From: Earliella scabrosa
Taxonomy: Eukaryota; Basidiomycota; Agaricomycetes; Polyporales; Polyporaceae
DNA: 64,000 nt
NCBI GenBank assembly: GCA_022605405.1
Contig: JABYQQ010000007.1
Location: 2,534,437-2,598,436 of the forward strand
Direction: 5' to 3'
Shown: positions 11,343 to 22,900 of the stretch, piece by piece
Numbering within the stretch: the stretch's first letter is position 1
Layout of the letters: every line of letters begins with the position of its first letter
Notes under the pieces: model-generated
Databases searched by the model: none
What the model was told of the DNA's origin: nothing
What the model saw: only the letters and a program-made list of their open reading frames with translations
Program-made: the position numbers and the translations under genes

Positions 11343-12242
11343 TCAACATTGCGCGTGACTCTCAAGTTGGCACGGCGGCCCGGGCAGGATTCTGTTTCTT
11401 CCATCATGTCCGTAGCCCACTCGAGCTGACAGCACGACGACACATGCTTTCTCATCTCTGTGAAGAACTGTGTCAGCCTCAAGTAACCCTCCCCACTAGA
11501 CGATGTGAGTACATTGACTTCGTTAACTCCGGCCGCGCGCTCACTTATCAATCCAGAGCGGTGACTATGATGAAGTGGCACTTTCGCACAACACGTCATC
11601 TTCACTCAGCACTACTGTACCTACTACGGCCTTGCGCGCAAAATGAATCAATGCCAGTGGCTGTGTCCCAAACGGGCTCCCACAGACACCCACTTGGGGC
11701 CGCGTCAGCGATCCTTCAGGCCCCGACAACGTTTTGATCACACTCCAGTCGCGCTGACCGGAGCCGACTTAGCGCGAACTCGGAGCTAAGTATACTCCGG
11801 TGACCGCCCGGTTGCCCTGTCCTATTCCGGCAAGAGCTTGTCCGACTGTGCGGATATCCCAGGTCACGAGAACACCAGCACAAGAGTTCCTGTACCCTAT
11901 CCATAGCATCCATCACGTTGTCCGGTCCCTACACTCCCTCCCCATTGCCATACCCTGCCTACCTCAAGAAGTACTTATAGGCGTCAAGGCGCGGATTGCC
12001 ACGCCGCAGTCAGCGCTCTTGATCACCGATTATGGCGACAGCATTGCAAATCCTGCGGTGCTCCGGGGAAATCCCATGCCGAAGGTCAGCATTCACATCA
12101 TGACATGTGCGCGCATATGTCACTCATACTCGCGTACGACACAGCAGCATACACGCGCATGTCATCGCGCAGATCCCCATATGGTAGCAGGCAGCACCTG
12201 GTAATGCACTTCAAGTACTGGCATGGGATTCACCTGCGGCGA
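11343..12242. other. Region between the GD[IA]V gene and RNR large subunit A
   Basis: This should contain the missing first exon of the GD[IA]V gene and the RNR promoter. The small ORFs here (for example 11800-12204 plus) have no recognisable motif. Confidence 0.4.
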
Positions 12243-12248
12243 TATAAA
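12243..12248 (+). promoter_or_regulatory. TATA box of RNR large subunit A
   Basis: TATAAA lies 78 bases before the ATG at 12321. Transcription starting about 30 bases downstream would bypass the ATG at 12267, which is why 12321 is preferred as start codon. Confidence 0.5.
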
Positions 12249-12320
12249 CGGTGTGGGCATACAACCATGGCGTATCCAACCTCCCGCCACTGTTATACCG
12301 CACCTCTGCACGTATCGAAC

Positions 12321-15300
12321 ATGTCTGCCGCAATCGAGTCTACTCAGCCCACGTCGCTTCTTCCTGTCGTGGTGAAACGCAGTAAGTAGTAATGACATAT
12401 CTTGGTAATCGACTCTAATCACCTTCGTCAGATGGGTATGTTGGTCTCGTGTCCGTGAAAACGACATCTATTCACACCAATCTGACTGCCTTCATCGACA
12501 GCGCGGCGCTGCAGCCGTTCAACGCTATCAAGGTAAGCCTACCTTCTTCTACAGGCGCACCGATTGATATCCTTATGGTATACAGATGCGCCGTTGTCTG
12601 GAGATCGTACGTTCACTCACTCCCATTCGCGTGTTCACTTCAATGCTGACCCGTCCCAGATGAGCTGGAATCTCAATCTCGCGTTCGTAGATATTGATGG
12701 GTATGACGTGTCACGCCTCCCCCTGCGTATCCATCCTGATCATTCGCTAGACTCGTAACACGCATTCAGCGTGGCCTCCCCGTCCAGATATCGGCGAGTG
12801 AGCTGCAGGTGAGCGCTGCATCTGGGTTAGAGACTCGGAATCGATACTGATATAGCAATGTCTAGTTGCATGCCGCGATGACCGTCGCCGGGCTCAGCTC
12901 GCACCACCCCGATTACTCCGTACTTGCCAGCAGGCTTTGCGTGGCGAACTTACATAAGTCCACCATCAAGTCCTTCACCCGCTGGGTCGCGACATACAGT
13001 AAGTGGGAGATGTCTGGTCTGGATCTGAGACTAGCACGACTGACCGCTAGGCTATAGGCGACTCCGCGCGCTTAGACCCAGAGCTGGTCTTCGTGGTCAG
13101 AGAGCACGGGAGAGAACTCGAGAACGCGATCGTCCATGCGCGGGACTTTGATTTTCAGTAGTGAGTCTCCCACTATCGTGCCCCGAAACGCGCTCACTGA
13201 CAAAGTGCATAAACTTGTGCAGTTCATCGATCCAGACGTTGCTCCACTCGTACCTCCTGCGTGTCCGGGATGACATCGTCGAGAGACCGCAGTACATGTA
13301 CATGCGGACCGCCATCACCATCCACGGGGGGAATATTCCTGCTGTGCTTGAGACCTACGATGCTCTCTCCAAGCAACTCTACACGCCCGCCTCTCCAGTT
13401 CTATTCAATGCAGGGACCAGGTACAAGAATTTCGCTTCCTGCTTCCTCTACCAGCCGGATTGCGAGTCGCTGTACTCGAGATTAGGGAGCGCTCGCGATC
13501 TCGACCGATTCTGGGTGTGCGATGGTGGAATTGGGATGTCCCTCGGAGGAGTACCTTGCAAGAGGTGAGCTATCAATCGGTTTCGCCCCCTTGCCGAGCT
13601 GACCGATTTGGCAGAGAGACCCCCGAACGACAGCCTGGGGTATTGCCGCTGATGAAAGTTTACGATAGTCACGCTGCTTATTGCATAGCCGGACGCGACC
13701 GGCGACCGTCTGCTTTGACAGTATACCTGCCAATGTGGCACGGCGACGTGGTTGAGTTCATTCGCTGTCGCACCTCTCGGGCCGGAGAAGGAACGCGTAT
13801 GCGCCATGTGTTTCCAGGTCTCTGGATCCCGAATGTATTGTAAGCATCGGCCCAGAACCATGCCGTGTAAGAGAATCTCGCTAACCTCGTCTGAATTTAG
13901 CATGGAGCGCCTGCGCAATGAAGGACAATGGTACATCTTCGACCCAGTGGACGTCCCTCAATTGCACTATTCTTACGGAGAAGAATTTGAGACTGCGTAC
14001 AATGCATACGTTCTCGCCGGGAAGGCCGTAGGGAAGATCTCAGCTGCACAGATATGGCAATATGTATGCGACGCTCAAACGGAGTCAGGCACTCCGTTCA
14101 TCCTCTTCCACGAGAATGTGAATTGTAAGTGCTTCCCGTTGTCACGCCTTTTCAGGGGGTGGAATCTTACATCCTAGACGCAGTCCGCAACAATCAGCAG
14201 CACCTAGGCACCGTGGTATCCTCGAATCTGTGCACCGAAATTGTCCAATATTCCTCTCCAGGCGACACCGCAGTCTGCACACTGGCTTCCGTTGCCCTGC
14301 CCCGATTCGTTCGCGACCGGGCCAGTTTCGACTTTGATGCGTTCCATAAGCTCGTCAAACTGGTCGTCCGTAACACTGACCTACTCCTCGATGCGGGCAA
14401 TTATCCCACCGACGAGTCGTTCTGTGGCGTCAATAACACACGCGCAATCGCGATCGGTGTCCAAGGTCTCGCTGACGTCTTCAAAGCTCTTCGGCTGCCT
14501 TTCGATTCCCACGAGGCTCGAATGCTGAACATCCGGATTTTCGAGGCACTCTATCACGCCGCGTTGGATGCCAGTTGTCAACTCGCTGAGGAGAATGGCG
14601 TCTATCCAGATTACGAGGGTTCACCTGCTTCGACCGGGACGTTATACATCGACATGTGGCCACCCGTGGGTCATCGTGAATACGACTTCGACGCTCTGCG
14701 GGAGCGGATTTCTACCCACGGCCTCAGAAACTCCATGCTCACAGCACAGATGCCCACTGCCTCCACGGCCTATGTTCTCGGCAACTCCCCTGGAGTGGAC
14801 CCATCCCCTAGGTCCGTACTATTGCTGCTCTGTTGCTCGATATTGCTAATGATGCTATAGTAACATTGTCACGCACCAAGTGCTCAGTGGAGACTACACC
14901 GAGATATGCCCGTGGCTTGTCCGCGATCTAACCTCCCGAGCGCTCTGGAGCGAAGAGTTGCGACTTGAGATTATGCGCAACCACGGTCCGTCGCCCACTA
15001 CAGCTGTCGCATCTTTCACGTCTAACGAAGCAACACAGGTTCAGTCCAGAACATCGCCGCAGTCCCCGAAGACCTTCGCGCGATATACCGCACCGGGTGG
15101 GAGATCGAGCCGTTCGTGATAGTGGACATGGCGGGGGATAGAGCTCCTTTCATCGACCAGAGCCAGTCCATGAGCCTCACCATCGATCGACCCAGCACAG
15201 CGCTACTGGTGAGCTCTGGGTCCATATACTGTCCATACTGTCGCACTGACCTAGAATGCCTACACAGACTAGAATGCAATTCAGAGCCTGGGAGAGGGGC

Positions 15301-15471
15301 TTGAAGACGGGGGTTTACTACCTCCGGACTCGAGCTCCCGTGTATCCTCTGCCGTACGGTGTTGAGGACGACGTCGACGCCAGTTCGGACGACTCAGACG
15401 GCCCTCCTCCTCTCGAGCCCGCTGAATCGGAAGACATCAACCAGCCGAACTGCGCTGCATGCTCCGGCTGA
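12321..15471 (+). CDS. Ribonucleotide reductase large subunit, copy A (catalytically complete)
   Basis: Class I RNR alpha chain, which reduces NDPs to dNDPs in the cytosol. I infer fourteen exons, including a 21-nt microexon at 12586-12606, and about 750 residues. An ATP-cone-like N-terminus opens with VVVKRNG and is divergent. The barrel shows HPDYSVLASRLCVANLHK. Catalytic positions are all present: ASCFLY (first redox Cys), SNLCTEI (Asn, radical Cys, Glu), AVCTLASVAL (second redox Cys), MPTASTA (phosphate binding), KTGVYYLRTR (radical-transfer tyrosine pair) and a C-terminal CAACSG (CxxC swinging arm). The allosteric loop that normally carries GTNG is shortened and replaced by KRETPERQPGVLP, so specificity control may differ. 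An acidic tail precedes the CxxC. Likely active if a small subunit partners it. The ATG at 12267 is an alternative start. Confidence 0.9.
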
Positions 15472-15682
15472 ACGGTACCCATACGCACACTTACTGCCGA
15501 TGTTTGTCAGTTGTTTCAGAGAAAGATGACGAGTCACGACCATCTCCATACATGCATAGACTTAGATGATGACCTTCTCCATTGTACTATCGAACCAGAC
15601 TAGACTATAGATGCCCGGATGATAGATTGTACATAGATAGACAAGCACGTCAACACAGGAATGACACCGCATATAGTCCGCA
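15472..15682. other. Short gap after RNR large subunit A
   Basis: AT-richer sequence with no ORF of note. It should hold the RNR polyadenylation region. Confidence 0.4.
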
Positions 15683-16015
15683 CTAGTGGCCAGGTCTGCC
15701 CGGAGGGCCCATGTTATTCCGGATACAACTCAGGTAATATTCCTGGACACGTTCCGTGGACCAGGTCTCCTGAGGAGTAAATACGAGTCCGTCTGGGGTA
15801 GCATCTCGCGTGGCTTCGTGTTTCAGGTCGCTCAATATGTCAGGGCGTTCCCACGGACCCAATGACACCGCTGCATCTATTTTTGCGAGTTGAGCTTGAT
15901 TTGTCAGCCTTCTGTACTCATTCTGATCCATGACCATTTGTCTTTCGATCAGTCGACTACTCCCTCTATGTGGCCTGTTCTCTGCGATTTGCTGGGTTCT
16001 GCTACGTCTGCGCAA
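15683..16015 (-). CDS. Small hypothetical protein ending GPPGRPGH
   Basis: A 110-residue frame: basic N-terminus, a helical middle (LTNQAQLAKIDAAVSLGPWE) and the end NNMGPPGRPGH. It has no recognised domain. The DNA encoding the last residues is shared exactly over 20 bases, inverted, with 58894-58913, where GPPGRPGH can also be read. It lies just past the RNR stop. It may be a real small gene or a remnant of a duplicated longer one. Confidence 0.35.
   Translation of the reverse strand: MRRRSRTQQIAENRPHRGSSRLIERQMVMDQNEYRRLTNQAQLAKIDAAVSLGPWERPDILSDLKHEATRDATPDGLVFTPQETWSTERVQEYYLSCIRNNMGPPGRPGH
15690..15709 (+). repeat. 20-bp exact repeat, inverted copy at 58894
   Basis: Its reverse complement is identical, 20 of 20, to 58894-58913. 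It is GC-rich and on the minus strand codes for most of GPPGRPG. It falls close to an RNR gene in one case and to a block B gene in the other. Confidence 0.7.
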
Positions 16016-16463
16016 TGTACACTAAACGTCCGTGTCCTTATGTTCATTCATGAGGACACATGCGATTTACCGTGGATACAGATCAGGTGAGTTCGTCACT
16101 CTTTTGATGTATGTTGTTGCAACCATGAATCCGATGTTTTCATCTATTGTAATGTCGCTGGGTCTTGCTTCCAACTATTACCGTGTTATGTTGTGGTGGT
16201 TGTGCGTTGGGCAATGTTATCCTGCATCGTGACGTGATCATATATGATCACGATGATCACGATGTGGGATTGCGATCGTCCAGTTCATGGATCAATCCTG
16301 ACATTAACTGTATTTCTCATTCGGACCTCCTTCATACCAATCACTTCAATGTCCTATCCAATGTTGAACTGAACAATCACCCTGTTCTCGCATCAATCGC
16401 ATGATTGTACTTTTGATGTTCTATGGTGGTTCTGTTCGCATGCGTATGCAAGCGTGGGAGCCC
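16016..16463. other. AT-rich intergenic with GATC palindromes
   Basis: Around 16235-16262 the sequence holds overlapping palindromes of TGATCA type (gtgatcatatatgatcac). No gene was recognised. Confidence 0.5.
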
Positions 16464-16470
16464 ATAAATA
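16464..16470 (+). promoter_or_regulatory. TATA-like element
   Basis: ATAAATA lies about 90 bases before the ATG at 16555. The ATG at 16474 sits too close to it to be the translation start. Confidence 0.4.
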
Positions 16471-16554
16471 CCTATGGTGCGTTCCTGGTGCGTTCCGTTC
16501 CTAACTAGCTTCTTGTCCACGTACCGTCTACCCCTCCATCCGTCTATACTTGTC

Positions 16555-17211
16555 ATGTCAGCTGTTTGCGACTTCATAACTCGTCCCTTCCGTTCTCCGA
16601 CACGTTCTGATGGACGTCCGCCTACCACGTTATATGTTTCGGGCATCTGTCGCGTCTTCACCGACGCTGAAGACTCCATGCATCCTTTCTCCGCAATCTT
16701 CGTATGCGACCTCGTTTCTCGTCCCAGAGAGTGTGTTGGCATCGGCAGTCGTGTTGTGATACGCGAATATGGAACGGTGCCATACACAGACTCTTCTGGT
16801 ATGACGTGGAGGTATGGGACCATTCGTGGACGCGAAGTTGACGGCCAGGTTGTCGAGATACGCAGCTTGCAGAAAAACTTTGTTCAGTTTGTCGTTGAGA
16901 GCAGCGCGGTCTTGGCATCCTGTCGTTACGCGTATATTTCTGTCCCTTATGGTTGTGCCCGGCTTTCGCCACGCATGTGGTTGACTAGGTGGCTTTCCTG
17001 CATGATGCGCAAGTTTCCAGACGCACGGGAACTTGATGTCATGAGCAACAGCCCGGAGGTTTTGTCTTTGGTTGATCTTATCCAGTATTCATCATCCGAC
17101 ATTATGATCAATGCAGACGGTATGTCGTATTCCATTCAGTTACTTCATGTTGGTTGACCTCTTGTGGCAGAATCTCAGGAAGCCATCGCACTCGATGAGT
17201 TTTTCTACTAA
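16555..17211 (+). CDS. Hypothetical protein, two exons
   Basis: Exon 1 (16555-17119) and exon 2 (17171-17211) join through GTATGT...CAG into 201 codons plus stop. The product has an Arg/Pro-rich start, a beta-rich middle with RVVIREYGTVPY and WRYGTIRGREVDGQVVEI, then a helical part (WLTRWLSCMMRKFPDARELD). It ends with an acidic tail EAIALDEFFY. No family was recognised. The consistent splice, with a short terminal exon ending in frame, supports a real gene. The acidic, aromatic end (DEFFY) is of the kind seen in short protein-binding tails, but that is only a resemblance. Confidence 0.5.
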
Positions 17212-19936
17212 TCCGATTGGGTTGCTTCATGTCGTGGTATGTGTGTTCTCCGTCTATTATTTGGACGTTGTTGATAGATCGTTCAACTCTAGTGCGTTCA
17301 TTGATTCCTCGACGTTGTACTTTACGTCCGTCTTCATCCCAAACATAGAACGCGTCATTGATGTTCTTGTCAGAGTACTGAGTACTATAGGTCCTGTGTT
17401 CCATTGCGTCGTTACATTGTTATCGTTGAATGTTCGTGTATCATCGGGTTACTCATGTAATCGACTGGTTCATTGCGCTGTAGATACAATAGCTATAGCA
17501 TTGTCACGTCTTGATGAATACCTACCTTCTGTTCAGTAAATAACGCATTGGTGTACGATGTATGCAAACAACGCTGTCTTGATACATGTATGTACTTGTG
17601 TCATTGCTGCCATCTTGTCGCATCCATAGAGGTTGTAAGGTCAGCCTTGTTGACTCGCTTTGGACATCGGATTTTCCGGAGCTTCATGCTCCGCTTGTAT
17701 TATGTCATGTTCGGCGTGTTATGGGACCACACAGCTTCTATCGTTGGTCGAGACTCAACATATTGTTTCGGCGTGGTGGTCGACTCGGATTTGCAATTCT
17801 GGTGAGTCATTTGGGTTTGTTCCTCGATCTGACTCATTGGCAACGTTTGTTAGGTACATCTGCTGGCGCATGTGTATATGTTGTGGCCCGGTTCCTTGGG
17901 ATCTCTTGAACGCATGATGAGCTCATATATGTATACTGCTTCAATGATTGAATATTGCTGATCTACCGCCCAAGTGAGCGCATACCTCGCCATCGAGCGT
18001 GCTAATCTGGTCCATTTATTCTCCTTTTATTCAGCCTATTACTCCAACCAGACAAGGCGATGTGCGTCAAGTCACTGATCGTCGACCTTCTCGTCGTGAT
18101 TTACAGGGCGATATTGGTATGTTCCGGACCCGCATGACCAGACTATGATCCTTGAGCAGACATCTATATACGGATACAACATCGAGTATACTGAGTCTTG
18201 TTCAACCTCATTCGCGCTCGTTCCGCCGCGCTTGCGGTCAAGTTGAACTCTTGTTGCGTCTCCGCCGATCGAGTGGTATGGTACGTCTGTCCTTCTCTAT
18301 CCAAATTCGGGATGCTGAAAAGCAGTCTGGCATTTGCTCTATACATTATGGTGGCGCAATTATCCGTATGTGGATATCGAAGTAGCATCCCTTGTGCCGT
18401 TCGTAGCTGCGTGTGTTTAGAGAGTAGTTGTTATGTACTTATCTGCACGTAGTTCTGCCATACATACTACCCCTACACTTGGAACTAGGAAGATAGCAAC
18501 ATTAGTCCTTCTGCGAAGGACTTCGAAGGAGGTTCTACTCATGTTCCGCTCTAAACCTCGGTCGTGAGAAAGACTGAGCCGAGCGGGACATTATTTGGTT
18601 GTATTTGGTCTGTGGCAGCCAGCAGCGCGTGAATTTTTGCTCCAAACTCTCTTCCTTCGTTTACTCGTCGTCCCTCGCGTCATCATTCCGGTGTCCTCTG
18701 TCCTCCAGTCCCCGTATTTCCTAGCTTTTCCTTTCGTAGCTCTCATTTGAAGTCCAATCCATCTATGAACGTATATCAACCGCAACAATCGGCAGGTCCG
18801 TCTAGCTTAGCTGTCAGCGACAACTATCGCCTCAGGTCCCGGGATTAGACCATGGGCTCGACTAGATCTGTAAGTGAGCCCCTCTCATCTTTCTGTGACC
18901 GATTCCTGGATCGTTGTGGCTGCTCAGGATGCGATGTGAGAGGATGTCATTGTGTATCCGAAGAACCCGAATAAGCTTGCGCAGCCTCTTACTTCGCATC
19001 CTTTACCCATATATTTCTTGCCAGCGTGCCAAGAGTTCTTGAGTGCATTGGAGACGGCCGTTACTAATCCAGAGTCTCCTAACAAATATCGCGATGTTGT
19101 TGTGCTCATTGCCGCTCAGCTGTACGCTCTCCAGTCATGATGCATCGTTATCTTGATTCGCTTGCCCTCTTGCCCATCTATGTGCTATTATAGTATGCTG
19201 ACGCACCTGCGGTCTAAGCTCGCGTGTAGCATCTTCAGGTGCGCCACCAATATGTCCCTCGACCTACGCTTATGTGCATGCTCTTCAGGATACATACGTG
19301 CTCACAACTGCTCGGCGACCGCCGGACGACGCTAGCCACGCTCCGTGCACACGACGACGTCCGGCGGCCATTCACGCAGCCTGTACAGGGAGCGGTGCGA
19401 GAGAACGGCCGGCCTGCTCTACACACTCGCCTCTCCTGGGCTCATCTTCGATCGGTCGGCGGCTGGAGGATATCCACATGCGGATACGGGCAAAGTGGGA
19501 GTGGGAGTGGGAGTGGAAGACAATAACGGACGGCGATATTGCGAGGTGATGTGGTTGTTCTCCAGGCACTAATGCGGACGTGTGGCGACATAGCGTAGGA
19601 GGGGTCCGGGTGCGGGTGTATCGATATGACTTGTCGCTGCTGTTCTCGGATATCGGTGCGTCCTCCACCTCTCTCTGCCGTTGTCATTTATCCTCATGTG
19701 TATGTATGTCATGCGTAGTATACAATAGCATGTTGATTGTTATATCATAAGTGTGCGATGCAATATCTAGCTATGGATGTGAAGCATGCGTTATCACAGT
19801 CCTGTACATTTGCTCTGCAAAGCGCTACGTATGACGGTAGAGCGTCACGACCGGGACTTGCCTACCAGGTCCTCCATAGCCTCTGTAGTGCTTCGTAGAC
19901 AGGGTGGTTTTCTCCTGACATGATGTTGAGCCTGTG
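17212..19936. other. Long region without a supported gene
   Basis: Many short ORFs occur on both strands, none with a motif or a convincing splice chain. It contains a small (GTGGGA)n run at 19495-19517 and the presumed 3' flank of the Helitron gene. I could not identify a CTRR terminus with its hairpin. Confidence 0.5.
19495..19517. repeat. (GTGGGA)n microsatellite
   Basis: Three perfect GTGGGA units followed by a partial one. Confidence 0.85.
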
Positions 19937-22900
19937 TTATACATGTTGACCTAAATCTTTCTCGTAATAAATCTTTGTTGAGCGGTCTAGTTCATCCAAT
20001 CTTTGCAACTCTAACCGTAGTTCTTGTGATAGTCGGGAATAAATTTTTTTCATCGTAAACGGTCGGAGAACCGCAAGACCTTGGATGTTGCGAACTCTGG
20101 AGAGCATAACATAGACTCCTTGTAGGCTGAGAGCACTAGCCGGATCTACGATGGCATAGTCGAGAGACCTACCTTGCGACTTGTAATCGGTATACGCATA
20201 TGCAGGCAGGATGGGAAGTTGCATTCTTGTGATTGACACAATATCGGCAGGCTGTGCACGGGGAGTACGATTCCAAGAAAATGTGGTAGTTTCTGGGAAG
20301 ATGGGGACGACGTCAATATCTGCGCTCTCGCAAACTTTTCCCGCACCAGGAATCTCGACGTATACGACTATCGGGTATCGTACACCGTCAATCTCTTCAT
20401 ACCGAATGTCACGTATTATTCCAGTTGCCCCATTGACGACGTGTTTCGTGAATGCTAAGTTCTCCTGTATCATTACTTTCATTCCCGGGAATAACGGTAA
20501 CATTCCGACACTATCACGAGTTATTGTAGTCGGTAGTTTCCATGCCTTCTCGCGGTCGAGGGGATCAAGAGACTCACCGGATAGGCGATCGCGCGCATGA
20601 TACAAATGTACCTCGGCACCTATTCTATTGGCATGATGGCGTAGTAGCCGAAGGTTCAGAATATCCCGTACTTTCTTTCTTCCCACAATGATTGGGGCAT
20701 CTTGGAAGGTTGCCAATGATTCGCGATCAGTCCTGTACATGTTTTGAAGTAGGCGCTTCTGAAGAGTGTGATAGTCATCGGCAGTGCCGGCCCGACGAGC
20801 GTTTTCACTTTCCCCTACTCGAATGCGATCCAATTGTTGGGCATACAATGCGTCCCCGCTTTGCCTTTGGTTCTTCCGGAGCATCACCACGGTTTTCACT
20901 AGTCGCCAAAGGTACGCACCCTTCAAGGCACTGATTCCCGTCTTGTTCTGCGCATCAGCCAGATGAGGATTGCTGACGAAGCGATTGCTATACAGTGGAC
21001 ACCCTTTGACCGGTTTCAGTTGTCCGAAATCTCCAGTAAATATGATATTGATGCCTCCGAATGGTAAGTCTTCCGCTTTACCAGACATTCCTTTCGCGTG
21101 TTGTAGTCTTGACGATAACTCGGATAGAAATGTCGCGCTCAACATTGAGACTTCATCTATAATAAGGTAGCTCACTGACTCCCATATTGCGCACAGTTCT
21201 TGTAAGTTTCTTCCTTTGTTGTTAGGCAACATTGCAAGTGAATGTATCGTGTACCCTCCTATGAGAATAGCAGCTGCGCCTGTGGGTGCACTTACAAGAA
21301 TCTCGTCTCGCCTTCCGAGTAATTCAAACAATCGAAGAATCGAATTGACGACATGCGACTTTCCGGTGCCCCCCACACCTCCTACAAACATTAGTAGTTG
21401 CTCACCTCCGTGACATACATGGTCAGCAACGATGTCGTATGCACGCAATTGGTCCTCGTTATCTTGTAAGTTCTTCTCTACAATCACCTGTCTGACGATA
21501 TTGGCTGTGTCATCTGGGTTATCTTCTGCTGTGGGATCTCGACTCGTACTTCCAGTGTTGCCTTCCGCAAGTTGATATATATCTAGCACAGGTGGAAGAC
21601 CTAACCGAGGACGAACGCGGCGCCGACTTATTTCAGAATCAATCTCGATATTCGCAGGTCGTCGCTTCCTTTTCAAGGAACGCATGACGGCGTGCTCCGC
21701 ATCAGTGGTCGTCCGCTCAGATTGATCCATTACACTAGCGGTACCGTATTCTGTATTTGGAGGGGCAACAGCGGAACCATAACAATGATCCACCGCATGT
21801 CGAGCAGGTAATGTGATTATGTCGTCCAATGCTGCAGTCAGGGAGTTCTCTATTCTAACTTCGCTCACCTCATCTATGTCCATGCCATCTTGTAATGGCA
21901 AAGCATTGGCGTTGTTGACTTCCAAAAAACTGCAAGGATCTGGAGTTGGCGAGCGACACATACGAGAGGTCTTCATCTCTTCGGCTGCTTTAGCCTTACG
22001 AGTTGCAGTGGCCTTGTCCCGTGCGTCTCTACATTCAGACAAGACGTTCATATTGTGAATGATTCGGTGATGCTCTCTTGGAATTTTCTCCTGATACCTA
22101 TCGTATGCGTCATGCCACGACTCTTCAGGTTCTTTCAGATCTTTAGGTTGTCTCCATGGGCGAAATAATATCAGCATTGTCCGTGCCCAGCGCTCCCTCT
22201 CTTCTTGGGATCGGTCGTGTCTGGCGATGCGCTCTCCTAAGACCACCGGTATGACCCACTGAACTCGTCTTCTCATCATATGAGATGTATATTGTGGGTG
22301 GCCTTCTTGGAAGAAGGCACGCTCCTCCTCGGGTCGCCCACGACGTGGCCTTCCTGGGTTAGAGTGCCTCTGCTGGCGTTGTGCCTCTCGGTCTTGCGTC
22401 AATTTCTCTGTCATCCCAACGAACTCGTATAGAGACATAGTCTCGAATGCGCTATCGTTGGGTCGATACAGATAGTCGTGTTGTTGGTTGAGAGCAGATA
22501 TTGATCCAGCACCAAGTGCAAGTGTAATATTATCGTCTAATTGCTCATCTGCAGGTAGACGAACATCGCTTATGTCAGAGACACCCTCGTGTTCGACCTC
22601 CTCGACCTCCTCGTTGGTCTCTTGCGAGTTGATTGGTATGTGCGGTAGTTCTACTTCTACTTCTGTATTATCGTTGATGTTATCAAAATGTTCATCACCA
22701 TCATCCGTAGCATGGTTTTGGTCCATGGAAGTCTCTTCGGACTCACCTGGTGTCGGTATCAACGAATCGCCGTCGATTGTAGTCCAATACCTAGATATCA
22801 ATCTTTCAAATGATCCAAAATGGAGTAAGCGAAATCTGTGGCTTGTATAATGGTCTCCTCCGCCGACGAGGTAGCTCATGACTTGTTGATGGGATATTTC

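Noticed and set aside
19239..19687. Overlapping ORFs around the (GTGGGA)n run
   Set aside because: Low-complexity repeat keeps several frames open on both strands.
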